A stretch of DNA of 64,000 bases, taken from the NCBI RefSeq assembly GCF_023898315.1, contig NC_064619.1:302412150-302476149 (forward strand), read 5' to 3'. Within the stretch, counting starts at the first letter, position 1, and each line of letters opens with the position of its first letter. The stretch comes from Schistocerca nitens (lineage: Eukaryota; Arthropoda; Insecta; Orthoptera; Acrididae). The translations under genes were made by a program, and so were the position numbers. Shown here piece after piece: positions 10,900 to 22,312 of this stretch. Below the pieces are notes generated by a model. The model was not told the DNA's origin and made no database searches. It saw only the letters and a list, made by a program, of their open reading frames with translations.

Positions 10900-11569
10900 G
10901 TCACGAGACGAATATGACGTCAATGAACTGATGTTTGAAATACATTTGTGTTTTCTCTCTCTGTCTCTGTTTCTCTCTTTTTCTTTTTCTTTTTATTTTT
11001 CTTTTAATTTTTTGAGGAAAGCATCAAGAAGCGCGAGTAATGAGCAAGTAGCCATATAATCTATATACAGTTATTTTCATCGGGTTATATAATGCAAAAA
11101 CCACCTTTTAAGGGTATTATTGCGTAATTCCAATTATTGATAGTCTGTTCGTGAGCTTGCGCGCGTTCAATGGGGTAAAACCTATCACAGAAGCAAGCAA
11201 AACACAAATATTTCTTGCACCAAGCTCAATACACAACTGAAATCTCGCTGCACTGACGTATTGTCAGATATATTGCTCGGAAAACGTATCTGACTCATGT
11301 TTCTAAATACAGCTCTATCAGATATCAATGTGGATGCATACCAAGTGTATAAAAGTATATCTTGAAATACACAGAAAGGCACAAAGGGGTATTAGACTGA
11401 AACATAGCCATGAACAAGATTGTAACTGGGGTCGACGGCATCATCGTCTACCACCTTGACAACTCGAACGGTGACAGTGCTCGGCCGGTTACTTACGTTT
11501 ACTGGTATCAAAGCTACAGCATGAAAACACAAAAATGTTAATAACCTGAAGATCATTGACTTTGGACCC
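10900..11569. other. Intergenic, pyrimidine-rich tract only
   Basis: Right flank of element 1. A strongly T/C-rich tract with TCTCTCTG and TTTCTTTTTC runs lies at 10951-11012. No gene or known repeat is seen. Confidence 0.45.
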
Positions 11570-11895
11570 CGTGGTAAAGTAAAGCAGTCATCAGTTAGAA
11601 GGTTGGTTTGAACACCACAGTGCTTTAATAGGCACGGTCCTGTAGGAGGTGGTATGCTGTTGCTTTCCTCCGACCTTTGAGTTGACTTGCCTAGACAGTT
11701 AATAGGGGAACCTACAGTTTAACGTGACTTTCGGACCACAGTGCAACTCGGCATTTTGCACATCAACAAACACTACCCGAGGGGAAAAAATGTAAAATGG
11801 GAGATAAAATTCGTGGAACTGACCAGGGGTCGAAGCCGAGACCTTCGTACTCGTAGTCTTGCTATTTATCACTTTGCGCCATATAGCCACCACTG
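11570..11895 (+). repeat. Possible dispersed SINE-like repeat
   Basis: The stretch with CCTGTAGGAGGTGGTATGC, TCCTCCGACCTTTGAGTTGA and TTTAACGTGACTTTCGGACC resembles, from memory, a repeat common in locust genomes. It is followed by GGGTCGAAGCCGAGACCTTC, a weak B-box-like stretch. Nothing inside the window confirms it as a repeat because only one copy is present. Confidence 0.35.
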
Positions 11896-13890
11896 TGGCT
11901 TCTCCTTGGCATTAAAATCAAGGATCTCTTATTTGTGCCTGCGTCGTCACTTGCGCGTCCCTGCACCAGAGTAAAGAGAACTGAATTGAATGTAGTGCCT
12001 TCAAGTTGGCATAAACAGAAATGGAGAAAAATTAAACAACATAAATGGTCTCTCTTTGATGCCTCAATCTTCACTGCCATTTTGCGTCTTATGAGAAAAA
12101 ACGTACACTGGAAGGTCATAGTGTTTTATTTAAAGGATTACAAAATCAGGTAAAAACAACAGTGAGGTTGTCAGTAAAAGCACATTACGTTTGTCAGTAT
12201 GTAGTTGCACTGCCCAGGGCCTGTAACGATAAAGGGCCCGTTTAGATCAGGCATATTGTACACAGAAGTGGAAGAGAGAGCACCACTAAATTCTAGAATC
12301 CGTATGCATTGCATACACACAGAAATTACTGTTACAGTGTACTTATCGAGCTCAATGGGTTAACTGCGTATTTTCCGGTGAGAAAGAGCACTGACAAACG
12401 GTCTTCGCTACATGAGGTTACTTAAACTGGTGTCACTCTGAGGGCCAATAGGCCGGATGCGGTTTTTGCAACTGTGAAATACTTTCCCACATTACAGAAG
12501 CGAATATTAAATTTAAACTAATATTGCGAAAGTTTTGAACTTGGATAGCGTAGAATGAAAATCTTTCTGTTTATTGCAAAGGAAAACAATTGCTTTCCTA
12601 AATTATTCTGTGTCATACACAACTTGAAACAGGTCACGTCGACCAAATCATATGGAAGAACTGACAGCGACGTATATCGGAGGGCAGTAAGATCCCTTGG
12701 CTTTTGGTTTGGCAGTATTCGACAGCCATTTCTAGGTGCAAGTAAATGAAGAAAGACAGCGCGTTTTTGTTATCAAGCGATGTCTTCATCAATTACTTCA
12801 GTTTTAATGTAATCTACGAGTAATTCCTGATATTTTATTTTAACATGAAAAGAATTCCGTAGACAGAGAAAGAACCTGTTCTTGGGCAACTACTTATATA
12901 AAGACCAAAAGGCATTAAATGATGTTCAAGCACATGTGTTCCAGCAGCGGTATGAAGAAAATGATAGTAATAATGACGGTAATAATGGAATTATCCAGTA
13001 ACTTCACACATCATAGTGGATTTTTGTCGAACTAAGGAATTTGCTGAATTAGTGAAAATTTCAAAATGGCTTCACATCGAGGCTATGATGCCTAGAAGAG
13101 TCTTTACATCCTGCTGACATGGGAATAGCATAATCTCCGCGTCAGAAGCATGCTTCTACTTAACCATTTAATAGACTCGCATTTTCCCCCCCTGACTAAT
13201 TTTGTAAGCATATGATCCGTTACAGCACACTCTTGGGGCTGGGAAATGTGGCCACAATGGTCTGGTGGAACGAACTATCACAGGTGCAATGCGTGGGTTC
13301 AGGCATTTGCTTTTAAGAGGCACAAACAGATTTACTTTACCTCTGGTAACCTCAAGAGAAAGACGCTATAATTCCGAATCCGCATTAAACATAACGTTCC
13401 TTCATTACCAGCTGGGCAAAGCTGGTTTACGTTGGGAAATGACATAGGCGTAAGTCATGGTAAACAGAAATACTGTCGCCAGTAAACTTACATTAGAAAA
13501 TTTTATTTTATTTGATGAACCGATAGCCATTTAAAGGAACAGGGCTCTTATTTTACTCCTAGTTGATTGAACTACAGACGCTGAAAAATTTGGTGCTGGA
13601 CTGTGATTTGAATTCGAATCTCCTCTCTTGAGGATCTGAATCTCTCGGAACAGTATAGTTCAGTCATTTCGTTCCTTTTCCCAAGACTGCAGTCTTCTCT
13701 AGGTCTCCTCCAAAGGTAAGTATGTGGGCTCAAATACTGATTCAGTACAAAAATATTCATAATTTCATTTCAAGCCCTATCACGTGCACACTGGCCTGCT
13801 AGTGAAAATTAGCATGCACTTTTCATGTCTCTTCATGTGATGCCAATATTCGCAATAGGTGTCGTTATTTCTTGTCAAACACGCACACAT
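11896..13890. other. Unannotated, no gene seen
   Basis: Mixed AT-rich sequence. Open frames are 60-85 codons with no recognisable motif. No repeat family or RNA gene was recognised. Confidence 0.45.
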
Positions 13891-14090
13891 CTTACTGTTG
13901 GTGAGTAACCAATTGTTACTTAAGCTATATTCGTGGATGGTAAAGGACGGTAGGTGTGCGGTTTTAAGCTATATTCGTGGATGGTAAAGGACGGTAGGTG
14001 TGCGGTTCGATTTCTTACTGTTGGTGAGTAACCAATTGTTACTTAAGCTATATTCGTGGATGGTAAAGGACGGTAGGTGTGCGGTTCGAT
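13891..14090 (+). repeat. Compact tandem repeat, 43-bp core in three copies
   Basis: A 43-base core starting TAAGCTATATTCGTGGATGG occurs at 13921-13963, 13965-14007 and 14044-14086 with almost no change. The first and third copies are also preceded by the same roughly 30-base leader (TTACTGTTGGTGAGTAACCA), at 13892 and 14014. The layout is leader-core-core-leader-core, as from unequal duplication of a larger unit. Confidence 0.9.
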
Positions 14091-14597
14091 TGTCGCTCAG
14101 GCTCAAAAATTTTTATCCTTATTTTAGATTCAAACACCTAGCAGCTGGTAAGAAAAACCGAAACATAACATTTGATTTTACTTAGTTAACAATCCGATTA
14201 CGTGTTGGGTTCGTATCTCTGTCACAGGTCTTCACATCATGCGCTTCATCTTCTGAATGGAGGTATATCAGACATCGTTCGTTAGTTAACATAGACAAAA
14301 GGGTCTTGATAGGAGTCCCGGTTCATTACAAAAATTGTGGTCTTTTATTTTCAAGTTTAGATTTGGTTACTGATATTGGCGAAAATTTCGGTAATTCATG
14401 ACTCTTCATGGCTAGTCATCAATATGATTAGATTACATTAGATTAGGTTAGATTGGATTAATATTTGTTCCATTGATCATGAGTACAACATTTCGTAATG
14501 ATGTAGAATGTATCATTTTAATGAATGATTTCTTTACGTACCATGATGCAATATCCCTACAATAATTATTTATTCTCTCATTTTTTTAAAGTATTTA

Positions 14598-14607
14598 TCT
14601 CTCTCTC

Positions 14608-14686
<79 letters not shown>
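14598..14686. repeat. Compound microsatellite (TC)n/(CA)n
   Basis: About 70 bases of TC repeats with a short CTGT interruption pass directly into about 20 bases of CA repeats. Confidence 0.97.
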
Positions 14687-16816
14687 AACACACAGACACA
14701 AATACTGATTTGTATTTGTTTGTTGTTCTCGACTATCGGGCAAGCACGAAAACGTCCATTAATGAGTTTTGAGTGCAGTTACGAAAGAAATATAAAAACA
14801 ACTATGGGAGTTACTGATTTATGATGCTTAGTTTACAGACAGTTCTGAGTATTATTAGCAACTACGCTCCAGTACCCAAACCTAGTCACAGAAATGCGAA
14901 TCAGACGCATTACGTATTCCAGGCCGTGCCGGCCGCGTCTTTGAGATGCCAGCTATGGTCACTTCCCAGCCCTCTGTTGGAACACATTGGTTCGTCTTCT
15001 TCCTGCTGGTACTGTAACTGACATTTGGCAACAAGTTAAGGTATGTTTGGCAACTCTGTGATCGACGAGTTACTTCCTGGTGTGCACGGAATTAAGCCTC
15101 AAAGTTCACTTGATTTTTCCTGTCATTTCCATTGAATAATCTAAGTTATTATCGCTTGAGGTGTAACAAAAGATTGTAAATTTACGGTCTTCAGCCCAGG
15201 AAAGTCGTTGCACGTGGAAATTGCAACTAATCTTGTCCTTTAAATAGCGAGTTACGAGTTCTAGTCAAGATTGACCTCGTAATAATAACCTGAGACCTAT
15301 ACATCTTCAGTAACTCTGTGGTAACGTGCTGACCTGTAAAAAAGCGTCTGTTGTGGTTCGCGGTTCCAGTCTCGCTGACTGTGACGTTTTTAACCCTTCT
15401 GTGAAAGAGCTACAAGCAGTCAGGTCAAACATCGATAAGGAAAACGCAAGAAAATACTTCAGGCTCATAGTGCAATGGTGAAAAACTTACAATGCTGCAC
15501 AACAGGTAAAGCCTCTTTCTGTTGCTGACAACCAAATTTTGGGTTTCTAGGAATACATAACTTTGTCTATGAAATGCTATATTTGCATACCTCTTGAGTA
15601 TGACACAGCATATCAGTTAAACACAGATCCAATCGAAATCTAAGTGAGTAGTATTTTACTGCTTCGGTTCGATGTACAGATACTCAGCTTTATTAAAACA
15701 GACTTTCGTCATAAGGTTATCGAGGGTAGTTTTAATTCATTTCTTATAATACAGTGCACAATTTTCGTAGAGTTTCTTTTAGTGTTGTTTAAACAATAGT
15801 AAACATGAGAGAGAAATTAATCATCAACGATATATGCAAATTCTCTGCTGTTATCTATAACAGTCTGACAATGCACATGCATTTTATTGATTACATGGAT
15901 GTAGAAAACTTGTTCTGAGTTAAAGCTGTCAAACAAGGTTTGGAGAAGAATAAAATGCCACTACCACACGACAGCTAATGTAGAAAATACTTTTCTGACG
16001 TATTTTGGCACGATGCGCTCTCCCCATACATAATACAAAAGTTTTGAGATGCATCTGCTGCCTGGCCGTCTATTAAACTCGAAAAGAACAAAATGTCGCA
16101 GTAGTTGGCCCTTTTTCCACATGCGACTATTTTGGGTTGAGAAGTGAAGGGAATTATGTTCAATGTTACATTAGATTGATAACTTCAGCAGACAGCAGAA
16201 CTGCGTTTTAAAAAACGTAGCAGTGAACATATTTGAACTCACGATATTTCGTCTACGGTGCACAACATTTACTGTTATACTACTTGCTGAACCGTAACTA
16301 CAGTAGCTCCAGAAGTGAACAACAATTCCCCCAGAACTTCTGCATTCCACAGTGTTGTGAGATAATGCATATGGCCGAATATAGACTTCTGAGTGACAGA
16401 CAGTTACAGCTTTTCTTTTGCAGTGCACGACGTTTTCAACAAACAGATAGCGCAATAGAGTAGCTCACGTGGAAAGGAACACTTCCTATTTAAATTTCTG
16501 CATCCTCCACTGTTGGCAGTTCTGTGTATGTGGCAGTTACGTGATTTTATTTCGGTGATTACAAAATAGAATCGAATGTATGCACTGGGTAGTTGAGGCA
16601 GATAGTTCATGGCGATTCGGTCAACCAAGTAAATGAATGTACTGAACATGCTGCAAACCACTACAGGGAGCCCTGCGTGTCAGAATTCTCATCCAGTGTG
16701 GCGGAACGGTGTTACAATAGAAAAATTGGTAACAGAGCCGACGATTGAGTGGTCTTTTGGATTGCTGATAGATTCGTATATTCAGGGGCTGGGTTCGATT
16801 CCAACTGCTGCTGATG

Positions 16817-16851
<35 letters not shown>
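16817..16851. repeat. (TTA)n microsatellite
   Basis: An uninterrupted run of TTA units about 35 bases long, just after a GGGTTCGATTCC motif at 16791. Confidence 0.97.
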
Positions 16852-16852
<1 letters not shown>

Positions 16853-18180
16853 GGGACAGACAGATTCCATCCTCTTCTGGCCACGCCAAGTGGAGATGTA
16901 TAACGGCATTGTGGCCTGATATTCACATTAAACATGATATTCTTTCTCTACCAAGTAGACATTAGGTTGAACCACAGTAAAGTGAGGAGTGGCGACATGT
17001 AGAAACTCTGTCACCAGTAACCTTTCTTATACTAGTTATTTATTTCTAGTGACGAAACAAACTCAATGTAGGGTGACAGGACCCTTATTCCATCTTTTAT
17101 TTGAGCTTCTGTATGTCGATAAAATTGGTTCTGAACTGGGAACGCAACTCAGACCGCCTTAACGCGGAATTTGATCCCTTCGTGACAATACAGCTCGACT
17201 ACAATTTGTTGTTCGTTCAATACTGCAGATTCCTCAACATCTCCACATATTGCCCGTGAATGGGTTCGAATCCTGACCCGGCATTAAAGTTTTCATTATG
17301 TATTATCAAGTTATAGCATGAGAACACCTATCTGCTTGTGGATAATAATTTTGATTTTTAATGTATTTTCATTCGTTGTCAACACTAACGAAATCTGTCG
17401 TTTTTTACTCCCAGTGAGACACAGAACTATTTGCGAGATTACTGTAAGTTCAAGGATGCTATTCCAAGCTGCTGGTGGAGAAAAATTCGGTAGCTGACGT
17501 CTGTTTGTGTGTGGTCAACAACGATGTGTGTGGGGTTAGATTACCTGTCAGCACTGAACTCTTCGTCATATATTTCTAGTTCAAACATGCTCACATGTCG
17601 CTGCTGGTGTAACAAGCCCACATTTAACGTTCGTTTTCTCTAGAATATAACAGCGATAGGTGCCGGGTTGGAGTCTTGGGAAGGAAAAAATTAATGTTTC
17701 TTCTCGTTATTTCAGTTAAAACATCGTGCTACTGCCGAGAAAATCCGATATGTCACAGTTGACTGTGCTTCGATAAGAATCCGATTAGGTTCTGGGTTCG
17801 AATCCCTGTCCAACACAAAGCCTTACCTCACAGCATTTCAAGTACGTTACTTGTGAAGAAGCAATATTTAACATCTCTCGTAGTTCGTTAACAGGGACAG
17901 TAGGTGCTGGGTAGGAATTCGCGTCCGTTGAAAATGTTTACGTTATGTAATTTAAAGTTGATATTTCCTAACTGATACTGTCTAAAATCTAGGTATATCA
18001 CTCTCTGTATGCCTGGTCAGGAATGACTGTTAGTTTCCGTCAGTCAGAAAATCTTTGCTTAGTCTGAATGACCTGGGTTTGAATCCATATGTAGAACGAG
18101 ACGGTTCGTCGTGTCATTTGAAGTTCATACATATTGTCAACTAGCAGCTCGTGAGAAAGTTAAATTTTTAATGTCATTTT

Positions 18181-19506
18181 GTGTTAAATAATACGTACGG
18201 TATGTTACTTTGCTGAGGAAATCATGAATACGACGAACTTACTACGTGCATTATCTATCTGACGTAATAATGAGAGTAGTAACATTTCAAGTATGTCATT
18301 TATTGTAATAAATGTGAGCTTACAAGCCTTAAGGACAGTCTTAACTGTGATAAGGTGTTCGTAGATATTTGTAGAATCGTGGTATTACTTTACAACTTGA
18401 GTTATTGCGATGCAGAGCAGTTTTCTAGTGGTGATGTGTTGGAACCATTTTCAATAGTCAAATGACTGTACCGAGAAGCGATTGGAGGACCTGCTAGACA
18501 GCTGCATTGTGAGGGTTGTATGCGACTCAGGCGAAATGCAATTCAGATCGTTCGGATACTTTTGAGCACGACTGTACTTGTAAGAGAGACCGTTAGTTTA
18601 TTCCGTGCACATGCAAGCAGGTTTTCTCTGTAGAGGTACGTTTTTAAAGTGTTCACCAAAGCTGAGCTGATGGCACCGAGGGTGTTGAGGGATCTTAGAG
18701 GGACCCTTTGCCGCTTTTATTCACGCACATTTCAATGCCACGTGCCCCCTCCCCCCTTACCCCCGATCACGCCACAAAAGGGCGGGAAACAGGATGGTTG
18801 AGAAACCATAACCAGCGTTGGCTGCTTCGGATCACATTAATTTGGTCGATTTGTTTTAAACGGTCCCTAGTGGTTCCAACCAGCGTACCATAGCAAAAAT
18901 TGCGGTCAGTGTAAACTCCAGAGGCCACAGATAAAGTTCAATGAAGTTCCAACCTCACAATGTCCTCAGGGTTTGAATCGTGCGAAGGTGTCAGTGATTT
19001 CAAAAATTGTTAAGAAGTTTGTTCTATTGGACGTCGCACACTAAACTGTCGATTTCGACCACGACATCTGTATACAGTCAGTTCCACAAGAAAGTGTACG
19101 CCGTTATTCGTACGGGATAAAAGATACTACTATAAATACATATTTACGTGCAAATATATGTTATTACTAATTGCACAGTTACCTAATGGTTAATCCAGTC
19201 GCCGCCATTATCGATTATAGCCTGCCACTTTATCCCTCTCTCGATAAATCATCCACTTTTCCAACCTCTAAATATCATTTGACCCAATTCGCAACGAATG
19301 TCTTTGACTTCCTAAGAATTTTAGTGGCAGCTCCACATGAAAGGTTTGGTCCCTTTGGATGATTTATAAGGAACACTGCCTCGTGACATTTCAGATATTT
19401 TGCACTCATTTTAAACTGCAACCGACAAAACAAAGCATTCATCTCTCGCACTGCTTATCTACACACTGTGCAAAAGCGCATTGATTGCATATTCGACAAC
19501 ACTACC
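18181..19506. other. Unannotated, no gene seen
   Basis: No family motif in any frame. The stretch around 19075-19440, starting GTCAGTTCCACAAGAAAGTG, might be an old DNA-transposon fragment, but I cannot support that from one copy. Confidence 0.4.
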
Positions 19507-19664
19507 AGAGATGTCGCTGGTGGGTGGTAGGGGACCGAAAAGCGGGGTTATCGGTCCCCTCGGCTTAGGGAAGGATGAAGAGGGAAGTCAGCAGTGCCAG
19601 GGTTTGAACAGTCATCCTCCAGAATGTCCTGTGTGCTAACCACTGCGTCACTTCGGTCGGTAAC
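19507..19664 (-). mobile_element. tRNA-derived SINE, family 2, diverged
   Basis: On the minus strand the head reads GTGACGCAGTGGTTAGCAC (A-box region), followed by GTTCAAACCCTGGC (B box) and a body of the same type as the copy at 37029-37264 (CTTCCCTCTTCATCCTTCCC). Non-autonomous; it would have been transcribed by RNA polymerase III from the internal boxes. No clear target duplication. Confidence 0.65.
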
Positions 19665-19670
19665 TGACTG

Positions 19671-19722
19671 TAAATGAACGGCCAAAGAGGAGGGGATAAA
19701 TGAACGGCCAAAGAGGAGGGGA
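19671..19722. repeat. Exact 26-bp tandem duplication
   Basis: TAAATGAACGGCCAAAGAGG plus six more bases occurs twice back to back (19671-19696, 19697-19722) with no differences, next to the 5' head of the SINE at 19507-19664. Confidence 0.95.
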
Positions 19723-21121
19723 GATTTCATTGACGCTCTTTTGTGCCACCCCTTGAGGCCTTGCTGAGCGACGGTGTGTCCGAAATGTCTTCCTCAGTCA
19801 CCCATAAGAAAACAGCTTGTTTCCAACGTTGGGCGTCGCGGTTATCACCTCTGTAGCACAGGCGTCAAAAGAAGGGGCGAAATGTAAGACGGGGTGTGAC
19901 GATATTCCCATCGTGTGACATGTTCACGGTGGGGTTGGACAGAATTGTGGTGAATTTGGTGCCAATGTGACATCATTAATCCACCTTACTCCTCACATGA
20001 GTTTCTGAGCCCTGGCCTTTCTTTCGCATGTGGAAACACCTAGCTGTTTGAAGCATCGCTTACCCCGAGGTGAAAGCGCAGGGCGCCACACTTTTGCACC
20101 ATCACAGAGGAAGGTGGTAAGCCAAATTTCAAACTTTTACGTCGCGATGGGCAACAATTATGGAGTTCCAAAGAAATGATACTTTAACCGTGTTGCGGAG
20201 TGTACTTAGCACGGTGGAATATATCAGTTGACACTTGTAGAAACGTCCGCTCCCGGAATTTAACAACAGTTGGCCTAGCATCTCCGTAACGCTGCTCTTC
20301 TTTAGATCGTCTCTATTTCTTCTATCAATCCTATCTGATGTGGATCCCAGAGTGCCGAGCAATATTAAACTATTCGTCGAACGAAGGTTTTATACGCTAG
20401 AGGAGATGTGGGTTCATGGGACAGTCGGATGACATGGAATATCGGTGTTCCGCGTCTGTTAGGTGCTGCTATCTCGTGGGAGTATGATTACTACTTTTGA
20501 GGTATTCCATAATGCTCCGTAGTGATTGTCTACCGCTTGCCATCATTCACTGTTCAAGGAAGTGTATGTTTCAGTATTGTGAAATTTCTGCAGGTAAGTC
20601 TTCGTAAATTTATTTCAACTACTACACGCGCGTGTTAGACATTGAGATTAAGTGTAATGTAAACTCAAAGAGTTGTTTGTTACGCACTGACCCTTTTTTT
20701 AGTTGAAAACTTTTTCTGTCGTAGCAGAAAGGCTAATTTTCCAAGAGGGCGTATCAGGTTATAATTATGGTACTTCTAAGAGTTCTGATGCAACTCTTAG
20801 TTGCTCTTCTAAATGTTCTTATGCATCCACTCTTTGTTCATTGAAAGCTTTAGTTCTACACGTGGAGACATGACCACAACCGAAAAAGAAGTCCAACAGA
20901 AAGAGAAAAGCTGGGACATCTCTAAATTCTTCTGTATACTAATGTTAATTAAGGGTAGAACTAAGCGCAAGGTAACAATCCAAGTTCAACAACGGTTCTA
21001 AAGATGAAAACATAAAATGCGAGAAATCAGAAGACTTCCAACAAAAGAAGGAACAGAGACTCTTCAAGAAATTACAGTGTAGTTCGAAAGATGACTCATA
21101 TGGCGATGATGAATCTTTCCA
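19723..21121. other. Unannotated, no gene seen
   Basis: Only short frames without recognisable motifs, and no repeats noticed up to the SINE at 21134. Confidence 0.45.
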
Positions 21122-21133
21122 TTATGATACCAG

Positions 21134-21292
21134 AAAAAATGGTTCAAATGGCTCTGAGCACTATGGGACTCAACATCTTAGGTCATAAGTCCCCTAGAAC
21201 TTAGAACTACTTAAACCTAACTAACCTAAGGACATCACACACACCCATGCCCGAGGCAGGATTCGAACCTGCGACCGTAGCAGTCCCGCGGT
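21134..21292 (-). mobile_element. tRNA-derived SINE, family 1
   Basis: Same family as the copies at 25404, 36040, 58901, 61489, 62433 and 62982. On the minus strand the head keeps the B box GGTTCGAATCC, the body runs through TAGGTTTAAGTAGTTCTAAG, and the tail is GAGCCATTTGAACCATT. Flanking duplications of about 12 bp with one change: TTATGATACCAG (21122-21133) and TTATGATATCAG (21293-21304). The 5' head is truncated before the A box. Confidence 0.88.
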
Positions 21293-21749
21293 TTATGATA
21301 TCAGATCGAGGTCGTACATCTACTGCACTGGAAGACAACGATGTAAAATTTCTCTTCTGAGACAGAAAATTTTCCATAGAGAAACAAGGAGGGATTGTGG
21401 TGCAATGTTTCGTTGTCTCTCTGTGGGTCCACCTCGATTGTAATGGTGCACAGAAAGAAGATTATGTTTGTGATTTCCTAATAAGCTTAGAAAAACTATA
21501 CTCCTATGCAAAACTTACAGGCGTAAGTAACTTTCGCATGTTGTGTTACTGTAACGTAACTCGATGAAAGTTGGACCATACATAGATAGAACTGCTGCAG
21601 TATAGGACACAAGGTAACTAAAAGAAATACATAATAAGACGGACAAGATTCAAACTTTTTTTGAAAGACAATAATTACGCTGAAGTCATCGTGATTTATG
21701 ATGGTCCCCTGGATATTACAGAATGCTGGATATGGTTTTAAATAGGGTG

Positions 21750-22262
21750 TGTGGTCAGTGTGATCCCCACAGACGACTGTGCTTACTATGAAACGTGTTC
21801 CCAAGCTGGCCACAATGTTGGTGAGCAGTTCTCGTGGTAGGGCATACCATTCCTCCACCAACGAGGTCGACAACGGCTGGACGGCCGTTGGTGCATGTGT
21901 AGGTGCTGCCATATATCTTCCCAATGCATCCCACACGTGATTATTGGAACGTAAGTCAGGGAAACGGGTAGGCAAATCGATTTGTCTAATATCCTGTCGT
22001 TCCAGTAGCTCCTCCACCCATGCAGTTCGATGCGGTCGCGCATTCCCATCCACAAAAATGAAGGTAGGGCCGAATGCACCCATGAAAAGACACCCAATGG
22101 GAAGAGATACACTGCTGCAATAACGTTGACTGGTGAGTGCACCGTGTTCAAAGATTTAGGGTCCGTATGCCAATGCAACATTATGCTTTCCCACACCATA
22201 ACACCTAGACAACCAAAACGATCATGTTCGGTAATGTTCCTGGGTGCATTACATGTTCTCAC
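21750..22262 (-). pseudogene. Tc1-like transposase fragment
   Basis: Two overlapping minus frames give the C-terminal half of a Tc1-like transposase: GCLGVMVWESI (about 22190), GAFGPTFIFVDGNARPHRTA (catalytic Asp region, about 22040), RFPDLRSNNHVWDALGRYMA and ending near GTRFIVSTVVCGDHT. The usual SPDLNPIEHVWD box has become FPDLRSNNHVWD, so the catalytic Glu is lost. The N-terminal DNA-binding half is missing, and a frameshift separates the two frames near 22080. Confidence 0.85.
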
Positions 22263-22312
22263 CTCTCATCATATGAGGGTATGTCCAGCATGATCGAACA
22301 TGATCGTTTTGG

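Larger units (their letters stand above)
14091..18180 (+). repeat. Diverged repeat family with B-box-like motifs
   Basis: Related phrases recur: GGGTTCGAATCC-like motifs at about 14207, 15354, 16791, 17261, 17661, 17791, 17905 and 18073. They are often preceded by TTAACA...GATTAGGTNCTGGG and followed by TTTCAAGT or TTTAAAGTT, then CTAGCAGCTGGTAAGA (14136) or CTAGCAGCTCGTGAGA (18141). The copies are old and unequally spaced (from about 115 bases apart upward). They could be decayed SINE-like or satellite-like units. No coding sequence is seen in the stretch apart from simple-repeat frames. Confidence 0.5.

Noticed and set aside
1662..10903. A perfect target duplication for element 1
   Set aside because: The flanking tetramers are ATCA and GTCA, so I report it only as possible with one change.
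13891..14090. CRISPR-like array
   Set aside because: The spacing between cores is not regular, two cores are adjacent without a spacer, and the context is eukaryotic.
14525..14824. Frame with poly-Ser-Leu as a gene
   Set aside because: It is a translation of the (TC)n/(CA)n microsatellite.
16621..16965. Frames rich in Ile, Asn or Tyr around 16.8 kb
   Set aside because: They are translations of the (TTA)n microsatellite on both strands.
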